In this document: positions 44,306-52,523 of the stretch, piece after piece
Layout of the letters: each line of letters opens with the position of its first letter
Numbering within the stretch: the first letter of the stretch is position 1
Origin: Scytonema sp035967975
GTDB taxonomy: Bacteria; Cyanobacteriota; Cyanobacteriia; Cyanobacteriales; Nostocaceae
Length of the DNA stretch: 64,000 nt
NCBI GenBank assembly: GCA_035967975.1
Contig: JAWQFQ010000001.1
Location: 62,001-126,000 of the forward strand
Direction: 5' to 3'
Notes under the pieces: model-generated
The model's input: only the letters and a program-made list of their open reading frames with translations
Told to the model about the DNA's origin: nothing
Database searches by the model: none
Position numbers and translations under genes: made by a program

Positions 44306-44471
44306 CTTAGTGTTCGCAGGTCGTCTGCTCATTAAAAAGATTGCTAAAGGGATTGAGATCGCCTACATTAGGGACTTCCAAATTAAAAAGTAGCCAATTT
44401 TTTCTTATGGTACCTGACCGGACAGCACCATTCTCAACAAGACCTACAAAACCGGGTTTCTGAACGATAAA

Positions 44472-44642
44472 TTAAGCTTTCCAAGTGATATGATGTTGAA
44501 TAATAAGTTGAACTATCGGAAACCAAAATAAAGGTAAGCTTAAACTTGATAAAGTTAAAAACCTTTGAATATGTTTTCGACGACTTTCATATGTTATTGG
44601 CAAGGGAAAACAAGCTGCTAACCTTTCTATTCTTACTGTTTT
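44472..44642 (-). pseudogene. IS4-type transposase N-terminal fragment
   Basis: KTVRIERLAACFPLPITYES, then RRKHIQRFLTLSSLSLPLFW and FPIVQLIIQ, the N-terminal region of IS4-family transposases. It stops after about 57 codons without the DDE core. Its 5' end abuts the second 109-bp repeat copy. Confidence 0.7.
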
Positions 44643-44649
44643 TTGAGTT

Positions 44650-44758
44650 GCAAGCAACTCAAAGTGATTGAACTGTTTGGTACAATTAACTACGATACTG
44701 ACTACAACTACAAGCAGCAACGGCAGCAGTCATGAAAGTAGTTGTTGACACCTCTGTT
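44650..44758 (+). repeat. 109-bp direct repeat, copy B (vapB end / vapC start)
   Basis: Second copy of 43745-43853; here the vapC start continues correctly past the repeat for 11 more codons. Confidence 0.9.
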
Positions 44759-44896
44759 TGGTCATTAGCGCTGAGACGAAATACTCCAGATGGATTATTT
44801 ATTTCTTGGAAATCCCCGATCATAGCTTCCTCTAAGCACAGTCCTAATTCTTTGGCAATTTTCAACGCTTGTTGGTATTTCGCGATCGCCTGCTGA
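44732..44896 (+). pseudogene. vapC: VapC toxin, truncated after 20 codons
   Basis: MKVVVDTSVWSLALRRNTPD is the start of a PIN-domain VapC with its first catalytic aspartate. Then the frame enters the antisense strand of a TPR-CHAT relic and ends at 44896. No working toxin. Confidence 0.8.
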
Positions 44897-44919
44897 TACC
44901 CTTCCTTAGTTCCTTTCTA
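44823..44919 (-). pseudogene. Relic of the TPR-CHAT N-terminal module
   Basis: The minus strand codes KGTKEGYQQAIAKYQQALKI then AKELGLCLEEA, matching residues about 43-73 of the 1268-residue CHAT protein (KGTKEGYQEAIAKYQQALKI). It is fused head-on to the broken vapC. Confidence 0.8.
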
Positions 44920-45088
44920 GGATGTGGATTTTGAAGTAAGTGTGCAACAAGAAGTTCATGCAACTTCTGTGTCATTCGTACTAACTAACCTCAAGCTTCG
45001 TCTATGGGAGAGCATAGAAGAATCAAAAACAGATTTTTTTAGTAATTCTGGGCTAGGATTAAGGAGTCCTAATACAGCCTAAATATTT

Positions 45089-45313
45089 ATGTCCTCAATG
45101 CTGCGTGTTGTGCATAGCGATCCTGACATATTAGGGGGAACGCCCGTTTTTATTGGCACTCGTGTACCAATTCAAACTTTACTTGACTATTTAGAAGCGG
45201 GTGACTCTTTAGATGAGTTTCTCGACCATTTTCCCAGCGTAAGTCGCGCTCAAGCAATTGCAGCCTTAGAATTAGCAAAGGAAATGCTGATTGCGTATGC
45301 AAATCCTACTTGA
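45089..45313 (+). CDS. DUF433 family antitoxin
   Basis: 74 residues: VVHSDPDILGGTPVFIGTRV, then PIQTLLDYLEAGDSLDEFLD and HFPSVSRAQAIAALELAKEM. This is the classical DUF433 pattern (D-P-x-x-x-G-G-x-P-x-x-x-G-T-R). The 3' end overlaps the following toxin gene by about 17-23 bp, giving coupled translation. A start three codons later (MLRVV) is also possible. Together they form a complete DUF433-DUF5615 module. Confidence 0.88.
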   Translation: MSSMLRVVHSDPDILGGTPVFIGTRVPIQTLLDYLEAGDSLDEFLDHFPSVSRAQAIAALELAKEMLIAYANPT

Positions 45314-45620
45314 TGAATGTGTACCAAAGCCACTTAAACGTGAACTTACCGATTATGATATTCGTACAGTTGTGGAGATGGGCTGGTCAGGCAAAAAGAA
45401 CGGTAAGCTACTCCAACTTATGAGTCAGGCGGGGTTTACTATTTTGCTCACTACGGATCAAAACTTACGATATCAGCAAAATTTGCAACAGGTTGGAGTT
45501 GCTGTCGTTGTTATGGTTGCGCCAAGCAATCGTCTAAGCGATCTCGTACCGTTAATACCAAGTGTTCGTGCTGCACTAGATGCAGTTAAAGCAGGTGAAG
45601 TTTTTGAGATAAAGGTTTAA
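45297..45620 (+). CDS. DUF5615 PIN-like toxin
   Basis: 107 residues from the ATG at 45297 (MQILLDECVPKPLKRELTDY). The first acidic pair D-E in LLDEC, the E in VVEMGWSG, and D in LLTTDQNLRYQQNL are the acidic residues of the PIN-like fold that DUF5615 proteins adopt. It is predicted to be an RNase toxin neutralised by the DUF433 protein. Length is typical and no damage is visible. Confidence 0.88.
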   Translation: MQILLDECVPKPLKRELTDYDIRTVVEMGWSGKKNGKLLQLMSQAGFTILLTTDQNLRYQQNLQQVGVAVVVMVAPSNRLSDLVPLIPSVRAALDAVKAGEVFEIKV

Positions 45621-45666
45621 CAATAAAGGCTACAGATTCGTTGATAATACTTGCAGACCAAAAAAT

Positions 45667-45760
45667 GAGTGTTGTGCAATTTTCAACCCATTATTCCCCA
45701 CAGTGGCGGCGGTGGATTCCGATAGCAGCACTAGGGAGAGAAATAAAGCCAGAGCACGAG
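45667..45760 (-). pseudogene. Relic of a TPR-CHAT signal-peptide region
   Basis: About 94 bp nearly identical to 50751-50845, the DNA that codes ALFLSLVLLSESTAATVGNN in the 1268-residue CHAT gene. Here it forms, in another frame, the end of the PIN gene at 45691. Confidence 0.85.
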
Positions 45761-46050
45761 ATGTTATCCTTTGGGTCTCGGCATTCATTAATCTGCTCAT
45801 TCACTTCAATAAACTGAGCACTTTCCATTAATTTATCTATGATTTCTTGCCGTATTTCTAAGGTAAGATATTTATTAAATTTTGGACGGTATAAAACATC
45901 TTTCAACTCAAAAAAAGTAGTATCAGAGAATACTATAACACCTATCTCTTGAGCTTTATCAAATGCTTGACGAGGTTTACTTTGACTAAACAAAAATGCG
46001 CTAATCAACACATTTGTGTCAAAAACGAACCGTCGATTATTCGTCATCAT
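45691..46050 (-). CDS. PIN-domain toxin with replaced C-terminus
   Basis: 119 residues. Residues 1-96 are a PIN domain of the PilT/DUF-type: RFVFDTNVLISAFLFSQSKP with the first aspartate, FELKDVLYRPKF, then INECRDPKDN. The remaining part of the domain (normally a K-x-L-E-L-A, then T-G-D-x-D-L with two more acidic residues) is missing. Instead the frame runs into a relic of a CHAT gene's signal-peptide DNA. Without these residues it should be inactive, so it is effectively a pseudogene. It overlaps the putative antitoxin gene by 14 bp. Confidence 0.75.
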   Translation of the reverse strand: MMTNNRRFVFDTNVLISAFLFSQSKPRQAFDKAQEIGVIVFSDTTFFELKDVLYRPKFNKYLTLEIRQEIIDKLMESAQFIEVNEQINECRDPKDNISCSGFISLPSAAIGIHRRHCGE

Positions 46051-46285
46051 TTACAATTGATTCTAGAATTTTCGGTGTTAATCCTCGCTCTTGAGCTTCT
46101 TGGCTTGCTTTATCCATTGTGTTTCTCAAGCGTGCAACAGCTTCTTGTCTGAGAGTTGTCAATTGAGACTGCATAATTGCTGTAATCTTAAGTTGTAATT
46201 GTTCTCGTTGTTCTTCAGTGGCATTCCGATATGCTTGTGCTATTTCAGAGGGAACTTTAATGGTAATTTCTGCTTTGGTAATCAT
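46037..46285 (-). CDS. Putative antitoxin of the PIN toxin
   Basis: 82 residues: TKAEITIKVPSEIAQAYRNA, then TEEQREQLQLKITAIMQSQL and a helical tail. It begins with a beta strand and continues as long helices, like small RHH-type antitoxins. It lies directly upstream of, and overlaps, the broken PIN gene. Assigned from its position; the family is not named. Confidence 0.65.
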   Translation of the reverse strand: MITKAEITIKVPSEIAQAYRNATEEQREQLQLKITAIMQSQLTTLRQEAVARLRNTMDKASQEAQERGLTPKILESIVNDDE

Positions 46286-46528
46286 AAGCTGTTTGACTTT
46301 ATAATTTTTTGTCTCTAATTATAAGCATAAGTATGAATTGTTTCTACTCAATTGTAGTACTTTTTAACTTAGAGTTTTCCCGACTCACTTGACAATTGTG
46401 AACCTGCAAGAATTCGGTCCCTCAAACTGCGTCCCACGTAAATCCATGCTATATTACCTATTCTTGTCACACTTGCAAAAAAATCAGGCAAAATCAAAGT
46501 AACTACCGTAATTTACCAAAAATATCCC

Positions 46529-46795
46529 ATGAACAGCATTAGAGAACGACTTCTCACTGCGATCAACAACACTCCAGAACCCATTTTAGAGGAAGTCCTC
46601 AGTTATCTTGAATACCTCAAAACCAAACACAATAGCTCTCCCAACAAACCAGCAAACACCTCTGTTGAGAGCGAACCAATTCTGCGTGGCTCAAAAGCCA
46701 AACATCTTCTAAAATTTGCAGGGACTTGGCAAGGTGATGACTTCCTTGAGTGCCTTCAGCTTGTTTACAACACCCGCTCCCAATCTGAATTCTAA
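46529..46795 (+). CDS. Antitoxin-like protein (DUF2281 type)
   Basis: 88 residues: MNSIRERLLTAINNTPEPIL, then EEVLSYLEYLKTKHNSS, a polar linker, and LLKFAGTWQGDDFLECLQLV. E-x-x-D-F-L-Y-L-K followed by a W-x-G-D-D-x-x-E-C-L motif marks many cyanobacterial antitoxins that precede VapC genes. The stop overlaps the next ATG (TAATG), beginning a vapC that is cut short. Confidence 0.7.
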   Translation: MNSIRERLLTAINNTPEPILEEVLSYLEYLKTKHNSSPNKPANTSVESEPILRGSKAKHLLKFAGTWQGDDFLECLQLVYNTRSQSEF

Positions 46796-46896
46796 TGTAT
46801 CTCCTTGACACCAACCACTGTAGCCGCATCATTTTTGGTGAACCTAATCTCATCCAACAACTACAAGTTCACATAATCCAATTACTCCATCACTAG
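46795..46896 (+). pseudogene. VapC PIN toxin, truncated to 33 codons
   Basis: MYLLDTNHCSRIIFGEPNLI then QQLQVHIIQLLHH and a stop. The start (LLDTNHCSRI) is the normal PIN N-terminus; the remaining 100 or so residues are lost. It sits just before the 3' end of the convergent 1268-residue CHAT gene. Confidence 0.7.
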
Positions 46897-47045
46897 TAGA
46901 GGAACGAAGGTCGAGATATAAGTAGCTCCATAATTATTTATACAACATAGAATGACTGTAATTAAGCTGTCCCTCAAACAGAAGCGTTTACCAACTTCGC
47001 TACGGGAGTATGGTGAGGCGGTGTCAGACGTTATGAGTTAAGCTC

Positions 47046-50000
47046 TTAATCATGCCATTCACCCAAGAAGGTAAAAGCCGCCCAATAATTGGGATTGCGC
47101 CATTTCTCAGAATGCCACATTTTTAACTGCGTTGCTCGTAATGCTGCCGAAGCTGACTTTCCGGACTGCCACATTTGCTGGTAAAATTCCTGCATAAACA
47201 CAGATGTACCTTCATCACTCACTTGCCACAACGACACCACCAGTCGTTCTGCTCCTGCATACATGAGTCCTCTTGTCAAGCCCACTAACCCTTCTCCTTG
47301 GATTTCCTTCCCTAGTCCCGTTTCACAAGCACTCAGAACAATTAAATCTGCCGGATAATCAAGGTTAAATAAATCTCCTAACCGCAGATATCCCCTAACG
47401 TCTTGACCTTGTTGATCCACTAGAGAAAGCACAATACCTGATAATTCTGGATTGGCATCATTGACAAAGCCGTGGGTAGCAAAGTGTAAGATCCGGAATT
47501 GATTGAGGGCGTTGCTAGTAGCCCAGTCATAGTTGGCATCAAAATCAAAGACTTGTAGACTCTTGGAATCAGGTACGAGTTTGACAATTGTCTGTGCTTC
47601 GGAGCGAGTTCCTAAAAGTCGTCCCCAACCTTGGCGATGAGTAATATCAGCAGAACGCTTGAGGGCAGAACGTTCTAGCTCTAAGCCACGGGATTCCTGT
47701 TGCCGAGCTTTGTTATCTAGTTGCTTATTTTGGGCGTTGGTCACTCGCGCATCAGTCGCACTGTATACTGGATCGGCAAGAATCGCTAAAGCTTTGGGGG
47801 CTGATGAACGTGTAGCGAGTTCTTTTCTTTGAATAGCAATTGTTGAAGCGGAGGGAAGATTCACGATTTCATGGTTCACAAATAGCGGTTGGTAGTCAAA
47901 TTTATTCCCTTGTGAGTCATGATTTGGACAGGTACTGATACCGCCACCAACACAGTTCGTATCTTTTTGTTGTTCTTTCTCTGGCTTGTGTTGTACTGAA
48001 GTAGATTGGGAGTGTTTTAAGTCAGCCAACGCCGCGAAGGGAATGTACTGCAAAGCTCCATCCGCAACTATGACTAATCGCTTTTTTCCCAATTTATCTT
48101 TTACAGGAGTCAGGATAAGCTGACTAAGTTCCTTTGTTGCTACGTCAATTCGCTCTCGTTTGATGTCTGTACAAGGATTTTCTTTACTAGCCACTGAAGG
48201 CGGTTTAGAACTGTTCTGACTTATCAAACAAAATAAATTAATGGCGGTTTTCTCTATCTGTTGTTTTTTGGTCAACTCGTAGGTATCAACAGAATTAGGA
48301 GAAACTACCCACACATAACTGCGTTCTTCACCTAAGGAATATTGTAACAGTAGCGTGTCTTTATCTAGCTGTTGTTGAATTTCAGGTAAAGTCAGGGGTT
48401 GGGGATACTTCAGGTTCGCATACTTAGGATTACTGGAGCGGATTTTTGTCTCTAGCTGCTTTTGTTGGCTGAGGAGTTCATCAATTTCTTTTTGCAAGTT
48501 TTCTGCGTTAGCTCTAAAATCGGGAGTATTAATTTTGTCACTGTTAACGATGTCAAACCGCACCTTCTCTTTACCATCAATTAATGTTTGTAAGCGGCGT
48601 TCCTCTGATAAAAGTTCCGGGTTTGCACCCTTGCGGATTTTCGCATTTGCTTCAGTTAACAGTTCCAAAAGTCCTCTGGCGCGAGAACGTTCGCTGATGT
48701 GGAGTGCTAATGCGTTACATTTATCCTTAATTGTGATGTCTTGGTTTGAGTGTGAGTCTTTAGTTGTCAATTCACATATTTTGGTTGGGTCTTTTTTGTA
48801 CAACTGCATCAGCAGGTCGATGTAGAATTTGTAGTAACGCTGGACTGTGGCAAAGTAAGATGTGCGTAGTTCTTTGTCTTTGACGTTAGTACGAATATTT
48901 TCTACTATGTCTATTGCGGCTTGAATATTAGGAAGTGCTGCTTCCAGGTTACCAAGCTTTCGCTGGGTGATAGCAATTTGATAAAACGTTTCTACTTCCC
49001 CTGTCCTATCTTTTAAAGCTTGCCGTAATTTTAATCCTTCATTGAGTGTATTTATTGCCTGCTCATACTGTTTTAAAGAGACGTAAGTCACACTTATACT
49101 GTTAAGACTTTGAGCTTCTAATCTACGAACTCCCATTTGGCGGTACTTTGATAGAGCTTCTCGATGAGCAGTTAATGCTTGTTTATAATCTCCTTTTGTC
49201 TGATTGATAATACCAATCAAACTCAGAGCACCAGCTTCTGAATATTGATTTCCAAGTTTTTGTGATAAAGCTAACAAAGTTTCAACGTTTTTTAAGGCAT
49301 TGAGAAAATCCTTCTGTAACTCGTAACTTCTTGCTAGACCCATAAGTCCAGTAATTTCCAATTGATAATTCTTTTGTTCTCTTGACAATGACACAACTTG
49401 ATTGTGATATTTGATAGCTTCGGGATAATCTTCCTTTGTCATATACAAGTTACCAATCAAAGGAAGAAGCATAAGTTCAAATGGTTTATCTGGGATTTGT
49501 CTATATATCTGTAGTGCCTGCTTGTAAGTTTTAACGCTTAAATCATAATCCCCTAATAGCTCGTAAAAAGATGCCATATTACTAAGAGTACGAGCTTCTA
49601 AATTTTTATTTTTTGTTGAGCGTGCAATCTCTAATGCTTGGTTGCAAATTTCTAAAGCTTGTTGGTAGTCTCCCTGTGAGGCATAGATATCAGCTTGTTC
49701 GTTAATAGTTCCAGCATATCTTTCTTCATCCCCAGTATTTTTATCAAGTTCGAGTGCCTCATCGATAAATTTTAATGCGTTCTGATTATCACCAAGATAA
49801 TTCTTGTATATGCTGACAATACGTACAATACTCCTAGACTCTAAGCCTTTATTCCCTCCTTTTTGGAAAAGAATTCTTGCCTGTTTATGAGATTCAAGCG
49901 CTCTTTGATAATCCCCTCGTGATGTATAAATATCAGCAATGTTTTGAAGAGTGCTACCTTCAGCGACTAATAAACCTTGTGCTTGTTGAATTGTTCGGGC

Positions 50001-50852
50001 TTGATTTAAATAATCAAGAGCCTCGTCTTGTCTACCTAATTGATGATAGCAAGAACCAATATTTCTCAATGTTTCTGCTTTCGCTGGCAATAAATCTTCC
50101 CTTTTTGGCAGAATCTCTAGAGCTTGCTCATAGTATTTTAAAGCGGTTTTAGGATCGCCCATTTGCGAATAGCTGAAGCCAATTTGATTCAAAACAGTGG
50201 CTTGTTGTGGCAAATCTTTGAATGTATCACGGTAAATTTGTAACGCTTGATTTAGTGGTTCAAGAGTCTGCGGTATCTCACCTAATTCAGTGTATACGAT
50301 AGCAGTAGATATTAAGACTAGAGCTACAGCATCAAATCTTTTTTCTGCCCTAAAAATTGACTCCGCTTGCTTTAAATAGGTGAGCGCTTCTCGTGGTTTA
50401 CCAGTCCGGGTGTAAGACTGAGCAATCTGAGTCAGTGCAGCCGCTTCAAGTATAGGAAGTTTTAACTCACGGGAGATATTTAGAAATTGATTGAAATACT
50501 TAAGTGCTGTTTGATTTTCACCAGAAGTGACGTAAACTACACCAATCTTTTGGTTTATCGTAGCTTCCTCTACGCGCAGTCCTAATTCTTGAATAATTTT
50601 CAAGGCTTGCTGGTACTTCGCGATCGCCTCCTGATACCCTTCCTTAGTTCCTTTCTTCTCTAACGATCGTCCTTCTGTAACCAGTTGTACTCCCTGTTCG
50701 TACAATTTTTGTTTCTCTGGACGCAAGGGAACTGAAGGAGTAGGCGCTGAGTGTTGTGCAATTTTCAACCCATTATTCCCCACAGTGGCGGCGGTGGATT
50801 CCGATAACAGCACTAGAGAGAGAAATAAAGCGATAGTACGAGAAGTCCACAT
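47046..50852 (-). CDS. Exported TPR-CHAT protein, 1268 residues
   Basis: A signal peptide (IALFLSLVLLSESTAA) is followed by about 15 TPR units (residues about 40-640, including EAIAKYQQALKIIQELGL) and a helical, partly coiled-coil linker (KIRKGANPELLSEERRLQTL). The CHAT domain has H1127 (ILHFATHGFV) and C1176 (IVLSACETGLG), ending NYWAAFTFLGEW. Within the CHAT domain, about 60 residues around the YDWATSNALN segment separate it from a conserved FAALAD box. The island motif lies about 70-110 bp upstream. Its 5' coding DNA is the source of at least four relics in this window. Expected outside the cytoplasm. Confidence 0.92.
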   Translation of the reverse strand: MWTSRTIALFLSLVLLSESTAATVGNNGLKIAQHSAPTPSVPLRPEKQKLYEQGVQLVTEGRSLEKKGTKEGYQEAIAKYQQALKIIQELGLRVEEATINQKIGVVYVTSGENQTALKYFNQFLNISRELKLPILEAAALTQIAQSYTRTGKPREALTYLKQAESIFRAEKRFDAVALVLISTAIVYTELGEIPQTLEPLNQALQIYRDTFKDLPQQATVLNQIGFSYSQMGDPKTALKYYEQALEILPKREDLLPAKAETLRNIGSCYHQLGRQDEALDYLNQARTIQQAQGLLVAEGSTLQNIADIYTSRGDYQRALESHKQARILFQKGGNKGLESRSIVRIVSIYKNYLGDNQNALKFIDEALELDKNTGDEERYAGTINEQADIYASQGDYQQALEICNQALEIARSTKNKNLEARTLSNMASFYELLGDYDLSVKTYKQALQIYRQIPDKPFELMLLPLIGNLYMTKEDYPEAIKYHNQVVSLSREQKNYQLEITGLMGLARSYELQKDFLNALKNVETLLALSQKLGNQYSEAGALSLIGIINQTKGDYKQALTAHREALSKYRQMGVRRLEAQSLNSISVTYVSLKQYEQAINTLNEGLKLRQALKDRTGEVETFYQIAITQRKLGNLEAALPNIQAAIDIVENIRTNVKDKELRTSYFATVQRYYKFYIDLLMQLYKKDPTKICELTTKDSHSNQDITIKDKCNALALHISERSRARGLLELLTEANAKIRKGANPELLSEERRLQTLIDGKEKVRFDIVNSDKINTPDFRANAENLQKEIDELLSQQKQLETKIRSSNPKYANLKYPQPLTLPEIQQQLDKDTLLLQYSLGEERSYVWVVSPNSVDTYELTKKQQIEKTAINLFCLISQNSSKPPSVASKENPCTDIKRERIDVATKELSQLILTPVKDKLGKKRLVIVADGALQYIPFAALADLKHSQSTSVQHKPEKEQQKDTNCVGGGISTCPNHDSQGNKFDYQPLFVNHEIVNLPSASTIAIQRKELATRSSAPKALAILADPVYSATDARVTNAQNKQLDNKARQQESRGLELERSALKRSADITHRQGWGRLLGTRSEAQTIVKLVPDSKSLQVFDFDANYDWATSNALNQFRILHFATHGFVNDANPELSGIVLSLVDQQGQDVRGYLRLGDLFNLDYPADLIVLSACETGLGKEIQGEGLVGLTRGLMYAGAERLVVSLWQVSDEGTSVFMQEFYQQMWQSGKSASAALRATQLKMWHSEKWRNPNYWAAFTFLGEWHD

Positions 50853-50920
50853 AGAAAAGATTTGGCGTATTTGTTAACGTTTTTTCAGTCGCTTAGCAGT
50901 GATTATACTGGCTTTTGATA

Positions 50921-50963
50921 TTTGCAATTTCATATACTTCTCAGGGTATTACCGGGTATGCAA
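50921..50963 (-). promoter_or_regulatory. Island motif, copy for the 1268-residue CHAT gene
   Basis: Minus strand: TTTTGCATACCCGGTAATAC, then CCTGAGAAGTATATG. A second TACCC is repeated 10 bp after the first. Confidence 0.6.
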
Positions 50964-51009
50964 AAGCCTAACCTTTACTTGCTGGCTCGCAGTGAGAGAA
51001 AATAAGTAA

Positions 51010-51225
51010 TCAAAAAAAGCCAAATCTCTGATACTCATGTCGCGTATCGTTGAGAATTGCCCAGTCGCTTGCAAGATACAGTCCACGCTCTAAGAGAAAT
51101 TGATTGAGTGGTTTATGCTGCTTGACTTTTTGACCGCTCCAAGTACTGAGATTGCTTCTTTGACAATCGAAACTCTGTAAAATTTCTCTAGCAGAGGTAA
51201 GTTTTGTAGAGTTTACAAATTGCAC
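51010..51225 (-). pseudogene. Relic of a paralogue of the putative regulator
   Basis: AREILQSFDCQRSNLSTWSG, then QKVKQHKPLNQFLLERGLYL and ASDWAILNDT. This matches the centre of the 35657-37072 protein (AREILKTFNPEKSSLSTWTS, KVKQHKELN...). About 55 codons remain. Confidence 0.85.
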
Positions 51226-51285
51226 TCTTGACGAGACAATGCAAATGCATTACATTAAATGAAATCTTAAATAAATTAATTTTTT

Positions 51286-51618
51286 ATGGCAGTAACACAA
51301 ATTATATGCGTAGAATCTAGCCTTACCGATCGTTATCAGACTACAGTCCCTGATGCTGTTCGTAAAATTCTTGGCTTAAGTAAACGCGATAAAATTTGCT
51401 ACACTATTCAATCCGATGGTAAAGTAGTAATTTCTCGCGCCGAGCAGACGGAGAGAGATCCTGTCCTTGGGCAGTTTCTGCATTTTCTTGCACGAGATAT
51501 TGAAAAAAATCCTCAGCATTTACAAGCACTTAGCCCTGATTTAGTTAGTCGTGTTCAGTCCTTGGTTGCTGAAGTTGATTTCGATCTTGATGCGCCACTC
51601 TCTGATGAGGATGAATAA
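51286..51618 (+). CDS. prlF: PrlF antitoxin
   Basis: 110 residues. An N-terminal AbrB/SpoVT-type swapped-hairpin domain reads SSLTDRYQTTVPDAVRKILG, then LSKRDKICYTIQSDGKVVIS, followed by the PrlF-specific half VLGQFLHFLARDIEKNPQHL. An acidic C-terminus (DLDAPLSDEDE) fits masking of the toxin. It is the first gene of a prlF-yhaV module and 2 bp from the toxin start. Confidence 0.9.
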   Translation: MAVTQIICVESSLTDRYQTTVPDAVRKILGLSKRDKICYTIQSDGKVVISRAEQTERDPVLGQFLHFLARDIEKNPQHLQALSPDLVSRVQSLVAEVDFDLDAPLSDEDE

Positions 51619-51620
51619 GT

Positions 51621-52118
51621 TTGTCTATAAATCAGATGCTAGTAATTAGTGAGTGGAGCATATTTGCCCATCCGCTCTTTCTCAAACAGTTTGATGAACT
51701 TTTGGCGCAAGTTGAGCGTTTGCGCCAGAAGTATCCCAAAGATTACAAGAGAAAAAACGCTACAAAGCGTCTAGCTGCCATAGCAAAGCTGGCATTTGAA
51801 ACTATTCCTCAAGATCCAACACGTAGTGATTATCGCCAAGGTGCAACGCTTGGTGATGATTATAAGCACTGGTTCAGAGCTACATTTTTTCAGCAGTACC
51901 GACTGTTTTTTCGATATCATCTAGAGAGCAAAATAATTGTTTATGCTTGGGTTAATGATGAGAGTTCTAAGCGAGCCTATGAAAGTAACACAGATGCTTA
52001 TCGAGTTTTTCAGAAAATGCTTGAAAGCGGTCACCCCCCAGATGATTGGGATACCTTACTTGAAGAGGCAAAAAGCGAGATTAATCGTTTAGAGGAAATA
52101 GTCAAAGTAGAAATTTAA
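51621..52118 (+). CDS. yhaV: YhaV ribonuclease toxin
   Basis: 165 residues from a TTG at 51621; an ATG at 51636 (MLVISEWSIF) is equally plausible. Family marks are FAHPLFLKQFDELLAQVERL, RLAAIAKLAFETIPQDPTRS, YRQGATLGDDYKHWFRATFF and YRLFFRYHLESKIIVYAWVN. It is a RelE-fold endoribonuclease of the YhaV family, probably cleaving mRNA. It looks intact. Confidence 0.92.
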   Translation: MSINQMLVISEWSIFAHPLFLKQFDELLAQVERLRQKYPKDYKRKNATKRLAAIAKLAFETIPQDPTRSDYRQGATLGDDYKHWFRATFFQQYRLFFRYHLESKIIVYAWVNDESSKRAYESNTDAYRVFQKMLESGHPPDDWDTLLEEAKSEINRLEEIVKVEI

Positions 52119-52435
52119 TTTATAGCAAGAAAACGATATTGTTTTTGTGCGCGAAATATTAACTGTGCTTGATTAAAATATTTAAGCGCTTCTCGGTGTT
52201 CGCCTCTCCCACTAAAAACATCACCAATCAAACTAATAACACTTGCCTGAAACAAAGGTTGATCTAGTTCTTGCCAGATTGTTAATGCTTGCTTGTAAAA
52301 CTTCAGCGCATTTTCTGTTTCTGAAAGTAAATTGTAGACCCCGCCAATATCCATAAACGTCTCAGCTTCCTCTACGCGCAGTCCTAATTCTTGGACAATT
52401 TTTAAAGCTTGCTGGTATTTTGCGATCGCCTCCAT
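52115..52435 (-). pseudogene. TPR N-terminal relic of a CHAT gene
   Basis: MEAIAKYQQALKIVQELGLR, then VEEAETFMDIGGVYNLLSET and EHREALKYFNQAQLIFRAQK. It parallels residues about 50-155 of the 1268-residue CHAT protein but then stops. It has no signal peptide and no CHAT domain. Its 5' end is cut about 25 bp from the island motif of the metacaspase gene. Confidence 0.85.
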
Positions 52436-52459
52436 CGGCGCAAACCATAAATTCATAAA

Positions 52460-52502
52460 TTGCATACCCCTTACTACCTGTGGAAATATAAATAACCAGA
52501 AA
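52460..52502 (+). promoter_or_regulatory. Island motif, copy for the metacaspase gene (best consensus)
   Basis: TTGCATACCCCTT, then ACTACCTGTGG, then AAATATAAATAACCAGAAA. Counting from the G of GCATA, all nine copies in the window share GCATAYCC at 1-8 and, in the clearest six, GAAATATA or close variants at about 20-28. The ATG is 62 bp after the G. TTGCAT and TATAAAT could be promoter boxes, or the first box an activator site; no experimental data were available. Confidence 0.7.
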
Positions 52503-52523
52503 ATCCCACATTCTCAAATCGTT

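Larger units (their letters stand above)
50853..51285. other. Intergenic region upstream of the 1268-residue CHAT gene
   Basis: 433 bp between divergent genes. It holds the island motif at 50921-50963 and the regulator relic at 51010-51225; no intact gene. Confidence 0.7.
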
